DNA of 64,000 nucleotides, taken from Chimonanthus salicifolius (taxonomy: Eukaryota > Streptophyta > Magnoliopsida > Laurales > Calycanthaceae). The position numbers and the translations under genes are program-made. The notes beneath the pieces are model-generated. The model worked only from the letters and a program-made list of their open reading frames with translations, made no database searches and was not told the origin of the DNA. This document shows positions 36,060 through 49,667 of the stretch, piece after piece (the first letter of the stretch is position 1; every line of letters begins with the position of its first letter). The stretch spans positions 35,704,739-35,768,738 of the forward strand of contig CM023541.1 in assembly GCA_013350335.1 (NCBI GenBank). The letters are read 5' to 3'.

Positions 36060-37213
36060 CGGTATATGGCCAGCCAATTAAGATGCCACTGTGCATGATT
36101 GACCATTGATTTATTTCAGTTATCAATCAAGGATTTACATTAAGAGACATTGATGATTGTAAATAATATTTAATCACCTGGAGGAGTTTTTCCAATTTTG
36201 TCTAAGACAGCTAACTCCCCAACGGTTCTTTATTCAAATCATGTGAGGTGGCACTTAGAGTTTCAACATGTGGATATACCTTATTTCCATAATTAACTCC
36301 CAATTAAGGAATACATATTTAATTTCTTAAATCTATAAGAGACTCGGTTAGCAAGACACAAGGTCAGTTGAGTTACAGTTGTCCAAAATACAACTCATCA
36401 AAAGACTAGTTGCGAGGCCTCGACAGACTGCACGAGCCTCCAGGCTGTAAGTCAATTATATTTTAATTTTCCAGTTTATAAACAATTGACTTCTAAGGTA
36501 TTTGACTCAGCCTAAGGTCTCCTATGGTCTACTTACATGTGTGCCAATAACATATTCGGTGTAGATTCTTCAATTGCATAGTAGATCTTCACATACTTCC
36601 AAGGCAAGTCCAACTGAGTTACGTAATTGACAATATGGGTGACTCAGACGAACCGGGGCACTTACAAATATTACATTAGATAGGTTATTTAATTAGAGGG
36701 TCTAGCATATTGATGTACATTATTCCTTCAAGAAAAACTCCTTAAACTCTCACCCGTTGTAAAAAAGTTTTTTCGGTTGAAATCGTTTTATCTTCCTTTC
36801 TCTTTCTGCCTCATCAGCTATTGTTGCTTGAAAGCCATATTACAGCCCATCGCCGCTTTTAGATCCTCTCCATCTGCAACCCTTAGTCGCCCACGTCTAC
36901 TGCCCAAATTACCGCCCTTGCGGTGTGACGTGACATTATCAGAATGAGGAAATTTATCCAAAAGTTTATCTCATATTACTTTTTCAGAGTTTAGATGATA
37001 CAGTTTGTGAGATCCTTGGTCACTTTTGCAGTAATTTTGTATTTCGAAATTATAGAATATTATTTTACAATATGACTGAGAAAGTACATTTTTTATTCTG
37101 AATTAATTGAGTACTGAATTAGAGAGATTTATTATATTTTGAATGAGGCCAAAGTGAGGACCGACTGCCGATTTTAATTTAGAAAGTAATAATATTATAG
37201 AGCTTTTACTGTA

Positions 37214-39540
37214 TATAAGCGAAATGGGCTAAAAAGCCCAATATGGTTTATGGGCTTCTTCATTAGCCTAAGCCGGTCTAAACGGGCTAAAAATGAGTCC
37301 GAGCATAGCCTATTGGGATGTTGTAGATATTCGGCCCATTCGTTTGGAGAAAAATTTGGGCTAAGCTCGGGCTGTATTTGGGCCATGAAGAGGTCCATCC
37401 ACAGCTGACAGAGTGACTCAATGAGTGATTTTTTAACTAGATGTATGCCTTTTCCTCTAAAGTAACACATTAATCACCTCTCCAAATAAAATACAATTAG
37501 GGCTTGTACAAACCGTGGTCAATATTGTATCGTTTCTAGAGAATAAAATTTTATTTTCAGCCAATTATATATTAAATTTTCAAAATATATATCAAATTAA
37601 TATTTTAGATAATATCAACCAATATTTTGGTGTGTGAACTTCACGTTTTTGTTTTTAAGAATATGATAAATACCAATTAATGAGAAATGTTAATTAATGT
37701 TTGTTAATTAGCACCTTCTCACTAGGTTTTAAGATTGTAAACCCGAAAGATGACTTGAAAAGAGAGGTTTAAAATTTATTGGCCGATAGTTATTAGTTGA
37801 TACACTATACCGGTGGTAGAATACATATTGATTGATAAAATCCACAACTTTTTCTTTTCATTTAAAAAAAATAGAAAAAATAAAATAATGAAAAATGGAA
37901 CATATTGTAGGCTTAAAAATGATTTTCTTCATGGAATATTAGATTCTTAAGAACTAGAGTTTCGATATGAATAAGATATGTCCTAAAACAATTGAAAAAC
38001 CCATACGAGAAAACATCTAAAATAAATTCGTCTTCTGTAATTTCTCATAATGACATGTCTCTTTCATTAGAATTCATGGACTTTTTTTTACTAAAAACTT
38101 AATTTTATGTAAATATTGAAAAATTAGAAAAATCACACAAACATCTTAAAAACTTTATCAATCAAGTTAAGGACATCTTCATTTAATTCCATAAAATCTC
38201 AATTTCATTTCATTAAAATTTTCACAAGAAACCTAGAAATGGGGATTATCTTGTAAATCAAATAAAAAAATTATAACTTGGATTTCATGAAATTTTTGAA
38301 AAAAAAACCTAGAAAGAAACCGATTTCAAACTATATCAATCACGTTAAGTTATATACATTTAATTCGATAAACACTCAATACTATTTCATTAAAAGCTTT
38401 CATAAAAAACTCCAAAATGTTATTATCTTAGAGCAAAATTTCAAAAAAAAAAAAATAGTAAAAATACTGAAAATGCACAAATCTAAAGAAAAATGAGGTT
38501 ACAAAAGGAAATACTTTTCAAATATGCAATACTATTTGAAATGATTTTTTTTCAAGTTGAATTTTATCATACATCTTATTCAAACTTTCAAAGAAAAATT
38601 TATCGAATTAACTCATTTCCATCATAAACATAAACTCTATAAAAATATAGTTTGTCACAATAGATGTTCCCAAAAGAGGCATAAATGGATCTCTATAAAA
38701 TATAAAATTAGTGTTTGATGATCTCATGATCAAAGTTTATTAAATTTTATAATGGATTCTATAACATTTTTTGTACTTTTAGTCTATTTAATATTATGAC
38801 TTTTTCTATACCCAAAAGATGACCAAGTGAGATGATTGTTTGGCTGGAAGTATGAACAGAACAATAGGGTGGGAAACTTTTCCTTTTTCTATGTTTTAGT
38901 GGATGCTTAGAAGCTTCTTATGCATGTATTTAGCACTTAATTAATTTGGAAACATTTTTAATCATTATTTCTTTTCTCAATTTTTATTTTTTTTATTTGA
39001 AAAATGATCAAATCACATCACATCATCTTGCTTTTTAAGATTACCTTTACAAATTAAATTATATTTTGGCCTTTTGGCCCGCCACAGCTGACCAGAGTAT
39101 GACATATGACAATAATGGTAGGAAATGGAAAACACCACGTGGCAGACAAAACTCTATTAATCAAAATTTGCCTTCAAATTTTGAAAAAATTGTACTATTA
39201 TAATAAGAGTGGGCACAATTAAATAACATAATTTATTTCAACAATACCAACTTAATCAAATGAAATAATTTAAGTAAGTTATCTTTAAATCAAAGCTAGA
39301 TTATGGGTTTTACGGAAATCTTATTTAAGGCTATCAATGAATGGTTTAAATTGATTTTATCTTCTTATTTTTTTTTTTTTCAATTAATAGTCCACTTTTT
39401 AACATTAGATCCAATGGTTAATACTTTTACAAGTTCCACACACATATATATAATATTAATATTAGGTATAATTTTTATTCTGATATAGCCCATAACCATA
39501 GTACATGTCATTTTTTTTTAATTTTTTTATTATTTTAACA
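37214..39540. other. Intergenic AT-rich stretch
   Basis: No gene recognised. Open frames here are K, N and I rich and low-complexity. Degenerate ATGGCCGATA-like bits near 37780 may be very old MITE remains. Confidence 0.4.
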
Positions 39541-39580
39541 TCAAGGTGCCCAGGCATCTCACCCGACTAATTCTTGAAAC
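39541..39580 (-). mobile_element. SINE 3' end fragment
   Basis: AAGGTGCCCAGGCATCTCAC, then CCGACTAATTCTTG, is the reverse complement of the SINE 3' part at 59084-59124. The fragment stops where the hAT element begins. Confidence 0.55.
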
Positions 39581-40054
39581 CAGGGATATTAATTGTATCG
39601 GCCGAGATATCTTGGATTTTTTAGCACAAGATATCTCGGCCAATACGATATCTATTGGTCGTACCATTGGAATATGAGCCGATATCGCCGAATATCAGCC
39701 GATATTCAATTCTATCAATTATTATTTTAAAAATAAAATGAAATATTGACAGTGGGCCCAGGCCGATATGTCGGCCGATATTCGCCCATACCAAGCCAAT
39801 ATATATTTTCGATTTCATTTTTTTTTCTTACAGATTCAGGCCTCCTATCATTTTTTTTTTAAATTAGAAAAAAATAAAATATAAAAAAAATCCGATATTT
39901 CCAAAAAGAGAGAGAGATCTCGGCCGATATCCGATATTTACATATCTCAAGCAGGGATTAAAATCTAGGAATTCCGAGATCTCGGCTGATATCCGATATG
40001 GCTGATATCAGCCATATCGGCCGAGATCTCAGTAATCCAAGATTTTAACCCCTG
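39581..40054. mobile_element. hAT MITE of the CGGCCGATAT family, copy C
   Basis: 474 bp. Left end CAGGGATATTAATTGTATCG, right end CCAAGATTTTAACCCCTG. The 8-bp duplication is cttgaaac (39573-39580) and cttgagat (40055-40062), 6 of 8. Many ATCGGCCGATAT and ATATCAGCC motifs. The right quarter is an almost perfect inverted repeat (39937-40070). Confidence 0.8.
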
Positions 40055-40070
40055 CTTGAGATACGTAAAC
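39937..40070. repeat. Inverted repeat that includes the host flank
   Basis: The left arm runs TTTACATATCTCAAGCAGGG, then ATTAAAATC. The right arm, read in reverse, is TTTACGTATCTCAAGCAGGG, then GTTAAAATC. The centre is near 40003. Because TTTACRTATCTCAAG at the right is target DNA outside the element, the inverted copy includes flank. Confidence 0.8.
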
Positions 40071-40843
40071 CTCTCAATCTGCATATATCGGTTCAGACTA
40101 CGGTTAAGTGGCCCTGTGTGTTTAAGGGAGATAACCATAGTACATGCCATATTTCAAAATATCGTAGAATCGGTGAATTCCTTCCCAAATGCAAACTGGT
40201 TGAAACAAGTTTTCTTCAACTGTTTTGTTCACCAAATTGTCAAACAATTGATTACACGCAGGCTTCGCTGTGAAATCGCGAGGAAATCATTTCCTGAAAA
40301 TAGCTCCCGACATGAACTTGCAGGTAACTGTCATTTCCTCCTTGCAACTCACCCAACAGCCTCTTTCACATTTTCAGGAAATACTATTTAATTCTCTGGA
40401 TTTTCAGATATTGAAACGACCCTTAACACACTATCAATCATCATCAAGTCTCCTAAAAATTACAGAATACAAGAGAGTAGCAAGCTTTTCATAAAGGATG
40501 ACTTGGAATTACATGATAATATTGTTACATAGAAAATGATCCCACATACTTCATGACACTGGATTGCAATTGCAGCTTGTTCAAATCAAGCTCTAGAAAC
40601 CCTAAAGGATAGTTAATGCCCGTTGAACTTGACAAGACAAGAAAATTCACTGGGTTGATTTTTCTATCTAACTCCACTTTTTGACTTCTTTTAATAATTT
40701 AGGCAGGTAAGGCTAAATCATGCCCATAGCCATTCTTCTGTCCTTATTCCATGTTTGCACATTTACATTGTCAATTATGACAGATTATATAGCTAATATT
40801 ACATATTTTTTGGACATAGGTAATAATATCATTGATGCTGATT

Positions 40844-42528
40844 TCACCTTCTGAGCCATGCTGCAGGTAAAACATTTTGCAGCTTCCTCTTGAAAACAAC
40901 GAGAAGAGCAGAGCCAATCAATGGCCAAGTTGTTACAATAGCTATGTATGTGAGCAACCACATTGATCTCCGGTTTGCACGTGAAAGCTGATGTATGTAT
41001 TTTTTCACAGGAGCTGTGATTTCCTGGAGATCCCTACTATTGCAGTTGCCATCTGAATTCTGTTTTGAAGACTGGACAATTCCATGAATGCAATGTTCAC
41101 TTGCTGCTTCTTTATGTTTGATTTGGTCTATATTCTCAACTGGATTCTCTGTTACCTTGTCAGGTATTATCTGATCGTCAGATATTTCTACTGGGTCTTG
41201 CTCATTTGTACGCTCATTGGCCAATGCCATCACCATTCCATCTTCAGTGATATTCACATATGGACCCTTATCAATTGATGATTCAAATGAAGAGTACAGG
41301 CCTGAATCCTGTGTCTGCAGAGCACAAAACGTGAGCTTTTTAGATAAAGAACTTGATAATGATAAGGCCAGCATATACTGTATTCTAAATCTTTATTAGG
41401 GAAGGTATTAACCCTCACTGGAAAAGGCAGTTAAGAGAGGCCTTGCAAACAGGGATGTCTGTCTTGGAAGAGGCCATTTTTCAGTGTAAAAAAGGTTATA
41501 ACTAACAACAGTAGTCGTGATCAACTGAATTCCATGTTCCCCTTCCCCGACCTCAGTTGGTAGAAATACAGCAGATGATCTATTTCACTCTCTTAGGGTG
41601 GCAATTGGTCGGGCTGGGTCGTGTTGACTATAGGAATGAACAAGCATTTAGTTTTACCGAACCCCACCCAACCCAGATTCCTTATAAAACAAGAGATCTC
41701 ACATGTGCAATCAGAGTGAAATAACAGCAAATTAGAGATCTGCAGTTAGCAACTGTTTTTTTACCTTCTCACAATTAGCATCCAAGTAATTGATGAGAAA
41801 GAAAAAGTACCAGTACCCTCACATATCCATCGAGTGAGAGAACTGGGAAGAGAGTGATGGGTGGAGGGCGGGAGGGAGAGAGAGAGAGAGAGATTTGAAG
41901 TAGGACAAGATCAGGTATTTCGGAGATGAGTGTGGCAGCTGTTGTTGCTGGGTTAGGAGTTTTGATAAGATATAATTTAGAACTAAGGTTTACACCTCAC
42001 ATAAATAGTGGGTTTGGGGTTAATCCAAATCAACTAGTCCATGGAAGACTATTGTGATTTTTGGGGGGGTCAGATCAACTTCAACTTTTCTACTAAAATA
42101 TTGACCCAAACCCAAATTTTCCTTATCAGGTCAAAAATTGTCACCTTTAATTCCTCCCAGTACAGGCTTCTGCTTCATAAAAGCTGTTGTTATCATCAGT
42201 TCGTAAATAATCATATAAATGTCTAGAACAGTTGCTCATGTTCTTCTATTGTAAGATATCAAATTCAAAGAATGAAGTGGCTCTGTAGGAAACAGATCTA
42301 TAGAGGATAGAAGAAGCTATTTCATGTTGGAGGCATATTCTGACAGATTTATAACACGCCTGAGTAGGCAATTGGCCCAAAGAAAGTGAGTACAGACAGA
42401 TCGACAAAGATGATAAAGTTTCAATAAAATGTTTTAAAGTGATGAAATAAAGGAATTTGTGGCAGATAGGAAAAGATTAACCAGGAGGGAGGGAGAGAGA
42501 GAGAGAGAATGGATATAGAGATAGAGAT

Positions 42529-42572
<44 letters not shown>

Positions 42573-45500
42573 CTCCCTGTTATAACCACATAAATAAACA
42601 TACAAACAAACAAATAAATAAGCACCATGTTCTTGGTCAGACCTCATTTCACCATGTCCTTTCTTATCACATCATTTTGCGTCTTTAATGGCTCCCTCCT
42701 AGTACATTGTAGTTATGACTTATGACCCCTTTAGTTCTTCACATTGGAGTAAATTCTGTGTATGTGCCAAAACCATCTTAAACAACATTTCCTCATCTTT
42801 TCTTCTACTAGCTCGATTTCTATATTTCCTCTAGTGCACTCATTTCTAACTCCAGTTTCATACAATGTCCTACATCTAACCAGAAGCACCCATCTAATTG
42901 AGATGGTATTCTTCAATAACACAAAACTCAAATAGAATGTCGGCACTTGGCCCACTCTATGGTTACCTAACTAGCAAAATTCCAAAATTAGACAGTTTGG
43001 CTCTACAGTTGCAACCAAATATCAAAATTTACCAGTGTGATGTACTAAATCATTTTCAGCAATAATCAATTTATCCTCCCCATTCTATGATCTACTAAAG
43101 CTGCAAACTGTAAGTCTAACCTAGTAATTTTCATACTCATCATACCCAAAATATTACCTTATAGTCTCTCCACACCCCTGTTTATCTCATACAATCTCAA
43201 TGAATTTCCATTTAGCACGCAATAATCATCCAATGTCCGCTAAATTAACTGCCTCGGCACCTTTCTGTGTACTAACTGCCTTGGCACCTTTCTGTATGCT
43301 TTCTCAAAATCAATAAAAAAGCGTGTGTAGGATTTTTCCTTCTCCACAAGTTGTCTCAATAGAAAATGATTGGATGTATCAAGAAATTGCTAATTGATTT
43401 TAGTTGTTACAGTCTTTCAGTTATTATTATGGTTTACCCTTTTGGACACAGGAAGAATAGTCATAAATGAATATCACACCTTTTTTTGCTTATGCATGAA
43501 TGGACCAGCATGTAGGACGCTAAGGAACTCATCAACAGCTTTTGCCCACCTGCAAGAGAGAATAACCATGCTTCATTTTGTAGCAACATTTACACCATGA
43601 AAACAAGTATGATACGATGAAAGAATAATTAAAAGTTGACTTCTATCTGACTGATAGCAATGTCAACTTCGTCTTTATGCAGGGCCTTCTTCCAATTATA
43701 GAAAATCATCGGATCTAAACATCCCTCCATGAGACATGATGGCCCCCAAAATTACAATGAATGAGGACAACTCACTGATCAACTGAGATGCATTATCGAC
43801 AATGCAATTTAAACATATCTAGTGTGCTGCAATCTAATCGTGAACAATCCTCATATCATGTATGTGGGGATATAGCAATCTAAGGTTCCAATTATAAAAA
43901 ATGAAATCATGTGCAACAAAACCAATTTATGTAAGTGATAGGATTACCACTTAAGTTTAAATGGTTTGCAACTAGCAGGTCAAAAAACTACATAAGATGG
44001 GAACCCACAAATTAACATCATTTGATGATTTAATGACTAAAAAGAACTGATCAAGTCCTAACCAATTAAAACTACGGTTGTAGCCTGACCCACGGTTTGG
44101 CCACCTATAAGTGTTGAATGTTAGGGGAAAAAGAAAAGGAAAAAAAAGGTTACACACACACAACCCGATAAATTTCCATCATCAAATAAAGTTGAATTTT
44201 TTTACGCTTAAAAAACTTGGCTGAACTAATCCAAGTGAGAACTATCAAACCATCCATTCATGTGGAGCTAGGTGGGACCCACCTATCTCTATATAGTCTT
44301 GTGGACTATATGGAGAAGAGGAATGCAAGGAATTTTTTTAGAATTACGCTGTAGAGGAAAATGAGATTCTCACGAAGGCGAAGTGGAGGCTTTGTGCTTG
44401 CCTATCAGCTTGTAAGGACTTTAAAGACCTCATAATGACAGATTTTGATATTTCTTGGGAGGGGTGTATGAGCAAAAGAACTAGGAAGTGCATTACTACT
44501 GAGATCTGGTACCCCCTCCACCGGGAGTGTTCAAGTTTAATGTAGATGGAACCACTAGTGGAAAACCAGTGCCAACAAGTATAGGGGGCATTTTACGTGA
44601 CTCAAATGGTACTTCCTCCATGGTGTTCTCGGAATTGGTGGGTGAGGGATTCTAACGAGGCTGAATTGTTAGCTATCAGGAGAGCGTCGACAATGTAAAG
44701 AACTAAGGGCCAGGGGAAACTAATCATAGAAGGGGATTCGGCAAATATGATCAAGTGGGTTAAGGGGACTAAAAAGCCTCCTTGGAAATTGATCACAGTA
44801 GTAAGGAAAATTAAGGAGTTATGTTTGGGGTACAAGGTATCCTTTGTACAAGTCAGGTGGTCAGCCGACGGTGTAACGGATTTCTTTGCAAAGGTTAGGG
44901 TCAACTCATTGAACAGAGGCATTTACTCTTTGTAACTATTCAAGAAGCGACGGAGTGTTATTTTGTTGCATATCTTTGTTATTGTCAACAATTTGTCATA
45001 TCGAGTGTCTTTTTACCCTTTTCTTTGTTTGGGCTTAATCCTCTTAGACCCCCACCTTGTATTTGTATATTTTCTTTGATTTTAATAAATATATATTGCC
45101 CATCTTGTTATTTCTCAAAAAAGTACAAAAGTAGCACGTGCATTTGTTAACCCAAAGGGAATTAAGAGATACTCAAGTGAACCATACCGAGTGACAAATC
45201 TTGTCTTTGATTCATCGCTCATTGCAATCCGTACTTGGTATTAGCCTAAGCACAGGTCTAACTTGGTGAAGACAGAGGCCTTTGACAACTGATTAAACAG
45301 ATCTTCTACCCATGGCACGGGATACTTGTTCTTGACCGTGATCTTATTGAGGGCATGATAATCATCGCACATCCATAGTGAGCCGTCTTGTTTCCTCAAA
45401 CAAAATAAGTGCTCCTTAAGGGGCCTTGGAAAGCTGTATGAACCTTCAGGAGTTCATCCAACTGCCTACACAGCTTTGCAAGTTGGGAGGGTGTCATCCT

Positions 45501-48500
45501 TCAGGGTGCCTGTGCAAGAGGTTTGATGTCAGGCACTAACTCAATCTGGTGGTCAACTTTCCAGCAAGGTGGGGCTAACATAGAAGCTTCTTAGGCATCA
45601 CAACAATGAATTCCCTCAACAAATTCGTCATGTCCTCCAAACAATCCACACTAACATCTAAACTAATTTCTAAGTATCAAGAAGGTTCACCAGGGCTTAA
45701 CCTGTCCTGATTTGGAGTGTATAACACACTCACAGAGCCTTCCAATTTTCAGAATCAGCAATTAGAACAAAACAAGGCACATGCTCATAAAATTTCCATT
45801 TTATGACTTTACCTTGACTTCATTGCATAATATCTTTTTTTTTAGCAGTAACAAAGATGCATTATATTAATAGAGGAATAACAAATACAACTCCAACATG
45901 AGGAAAAAGGGAATACAAGGAGTAGACCTTGAAAATAAAAATGAGAAAATACATAGGAGGGAAACAAAACCAAAATTATTGCATTAAGAAAAGCTTCAAG
46001 TCCTCTATTTCTTCCTTTATCAAAGGTGGAAGACGCCAGAGATTGAATTTTCGACTCCATTCTTTGCAAAGAAGCCAGCAACACCATTAGTCGTGCGACT
46101 GACTTGGGCGAAGGACACATGAAGTCCCGAAACAGGATCCCTAATCTCCCTAACCATGGTAATCAAACTCCAGGGAGGTCGCTTCAATCCTTTTGACCTG
46201 ATAGCATTTGCCTAATTGTAGAAGAATAAATATAGAAAAGGGAATAGAGAAGAAATTCTCTATATTGTATGTTTTCGATGTAAAGGTTTACATCTTTATA
46301 TAATAAACATGAAGCCAATCAAGGTGGCTAATATGGAATAATAATAAATTACAATCAATCGTACACCTCATACAATAAACTAATATGGTCTTCCTAAATA
46401 GGGTGATTCTAATCAACCCTATCCAGAAGTGGGTCCCACAACACCTTGTGTGTACTGAAGTGGGTCCCACAACACTAATCCCCTTCAATAATTAGTTTTC
46501 CATCCCCAAAACATACCCAAATGGTCAAAGCTCTCCTGATACTAATGAGTTCTGCCTCATTTGAATCACTAATCCCCACTGACTCTATGAAAACCATGGA
46601 TATTTGGCCATTATGATCTCTAAGGAGACCACCTATCCCTATTAGACCCGGTTTTCCCCTAGAAGCTCCATTTATATTGAGTTTCAGGACTCCCCTATGA
46701 GGAGGTGACCAATTGACTAGTCTTTGGCTTCCTAGGGTTTCCACTCATACATCCTTCCCACGACGAAAAGACATCGGTGAGTTCAAGACCCTTGAATTCT
46801 TTACTAAAAAGTAGCCAAACACAAAGCCTCCATTTGGCTTTTTGAAAAAGCTCACTAACGTCGGTGGTTTTTCCTTCAAAGATTCTGGAGTTTCTCTCCT
46901 TCCAAATAGCCCAAAAAATGACTGTTGGAATCGTGTTCTAGGCCATCTTCCTCCTAGGGATAAGTCATGAGAGGAACCACGTCCCAACAATCCTTCAAAA
47001 GAGTTCTCAAAGACCCATGGAATGTCCATAAGATTAACGAAACTGATCCAAAAATTCTGAGCAATTGGACATCCAACTAAAAGGTGATCAACAGTTTCCT
47101 CCAATGATGCATAGTGGACAACTAAGATCCTCCTCAAATCCCAACAACCCTCTCCTTCTAAGGTCCATTCTAGTGAGAATCTTTCCCTTAAGTGCACACC
47201 ACTCGAAGGCTTGAACCCTTAGAGGAGCTAACTTTTTCCATGCTAAACGAGAGAAAGAAACCGTGCTATCTTGTTGTTGGAGGGCCAAATCTACTATTGT
47301 CTTTATCGAGTAGGCACCCGATGAATCACCCGTCCACACAAGCTCATCCCCTTCTACCAAGGATAGTGGAAACTCGTGTAACTGACCTAGCAGACCTTCC
47401 CAGCTATCACTTTCAACGGACCTCAAATCTCTCCTAAAGTCAATGTGCCAAGATATGTTGGTGCCCTCAATTTGTTAACAGTCTTGGACTAAGGCTTTTT
47501 TCTTCCTGGCTATTTTAAATAACTGTGGATACATTTCCTTTAATGGCCTATTGCCCATCCATAAATCCTTCGAGAAGAAAGTCTTCTCTCTTCTTCCAAC
47601 CAACTATCTAAGTTTGTCCTTATACATATTTCCCACAAGCGTTCTACCCCGGCTCATACTCCGCCATGCTTTAACCACGATAGAACCATACTTCTCCACA
47701 TTCTCACCCAAACCCCATCCATTACCATCTTTTGTTCCATATTTAGCACTCAAGACTCTAACCCAAAGGGCATCCCTCTCTCTACCAAAACACCAACCCC
47801 ATTTACATAGGAGGGCTTGATTCCTAACCTGTAATGGGGCAATTCCAAGGCCTCCCTTGGACTTGGGCTTAAGTCACTTTTGACCAAGCCACCAAGTGCA
47901 CTTTCTTTTTTGACTCTTGATCTCCCCACAGAAATCTCCTAAATAACTATTCTAATTTTTTGGCAACTCACCTCAGCACTTAAAAAAGACACAAGTAGTA
48001 AGTTGGGAGATTAACTAACACGGGTTTGATAAGGGTCAACCATCCTCCCAAAGAAAGGTATTTCCTACCCCATCTAGCTAGTCTTCTCTCAACCCTCTCT
48101 ACTATGGGTGTCCAAGGTATCGTATGCAAACTGGAGATGTGTGACAACCGATCCAAGTGGTGATGCTTCAAAGCCTTTAACAATTCTGAACTCCCTGGCT
48201 TTTCCACAAGTTTATTCAAATTTTAGCCAACAAGTGTGAAGATAAAAGGAGAAAGTGGGTCTCTCTTTCTAAGGCCTCTATTAGCTACTATTGGTGAGTA
48301 TGTAGTCTCCTCTACACACGACCATCCATTTCATCCACCGTTGCCCAAAACCCATCCTTTGAAAAAAGGTATCCCACAAAGGACAAATCCACAGTCATAT
48401 GCCTTCTTCATATCAATCTTAAAAAGCATCCTCGGTTTCTTATCGTTGCCCCTCATGTGGACCCATTCATTGGTGATCATCACACTATCCAAAATTTATC

Positions 48501-49635
48501 TGTTTCCACAACCGCCCTTGTGATTCTCCAATCACCTCTGGTAGTGCCTCTTTCAACTTATTTGCCAAAACCTTTGCTAAAAGTTTGTAGACACTCCCTA
48601 AAAAACTAATTGGCCTATAATGTGTCTATGCATGAATATAAGTTTATATTTGTTGGGAGAAAACGTCTTTCCTATCTCACAGAAACAACAATATCGAAGA
48701 TAGAAAAGAGAAACAAACCACAAAATAAAGATTTTACGTGATTTCCTTTCGGTACGTCCAAAAGGTTCAAACCGATCCACTATGCTCGAAGGCAAAAAAC
48801 GAAGAAGCAGCACCGTTTGTTACAGATGTTCAACTCACTCTCTCACAAAACAAAAAAAGTATACTACTCTAATTAGCTCGACCCCCGACCAGATCCACCA
48901 GTACATCTCTGATGATCAGACTCCACAGAGCCTAACAATATTGATATATTATGCCTACATGTAGAAACTAAGAATTCTAGATGTATGAATAAGAGGTTAC
49001 AAACTATTTCTATGGAGTCAATAAAACCACATGTAAATCATGTTTAAGTGCCATGACAAGGACAAGAACACATATAGGGTATCTCTTGCCTCCAAGTATC
49101 AAATTCCAGATCACAAGCCACATAATGAAGAATTTCTTCCATATATGTGATGCATTGATTTCAGCAATGAATCCTACATGATTGCATGACCTACTTCCTC
49201 ATGATCAATGCCAAAGCTAGAGTCACTAGTATGTATGCGAATGAGGCTAGAAATATTATTTCTAATATTGATATGGAATTTTCCCAAAACTAAAAGAATC
49301 AAATAGCTAAAAGATTGAGATAATCTATTCTTGAACACTCTTAGCATCCAGTGGATTGGTTTTAGATGGCAATAGCTAATTAACAATCATAGAATAACAA
49401 AGATGAGCTATGGCAGAGAGATGAACTCTAGAAGTACCATAGTCTATCTGCGGTCATCCCTTCATAAAATGCCAGATGCCCTCCATGTGGTGTAGTAGCC
49501 AAAACAACATTTTTGTTTGCCCTATAAGAGAAGTAAATTTCATCATTCAGATAATAATAATAGAAGTAGCAGTAGCAGCAACAACAAATATCAGAATCAG
49601 AATTCCATAGTCAAAATAGTAAACAAACGTTCATA

Positions 49636-49667
<32 letters not shown>

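Larger units (their letters stand above)
31992..36664. mobile_element. Nested insertion of unknown class carrying a solo LTR
   Basis: Outer parts 31992-32761 and 35951-36664 contain TGACCTAGAGGGGGGGTGAA near the left and GAACCGGGGCACTTACA at the right edge. I have no protein motif and no clear target duplication, so the class is undetermined. A solo LTR (32762-35950) lies inside. Confidence 0.55.
31959..37211. mobile_element. pogo/Emigrant-like MITE, copy 2, interrupted
   Basis: Left end CAATAAAACCTCTCTAATGT preceded by TA; right end TTATAGAGCTTTTACTG followed by TA. The element equals the one at 29741-30328 but is split by the insertion at about 31992-36664. Confidence 0.8.
30356..37213 (+). 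repeat. Segmental tandem duplication, copy 2, split by an insertion
   Basis: Homology to copy 1 covers 30356-31991 and resumes at 36661-37213. In between is a nested insertion of about 4.67 kb. Copy 2 lacks the SINE and the TA/T tract of copy 1. Confidence 0.9.

Noticed and set aside
37500..37860. Degenerate copy of the CGGCCGATAT family
   Set aside because: Scattered TTGGCCGATA-like bits only; no ends or target duplication.
41594..41690. Possible hAT MITE beginning TTAGGGTGGCAATTGGTCGG
   Set aside because: The start resembles hAT MITEs but I could not find a matching inverted end or 8-bp duplication.
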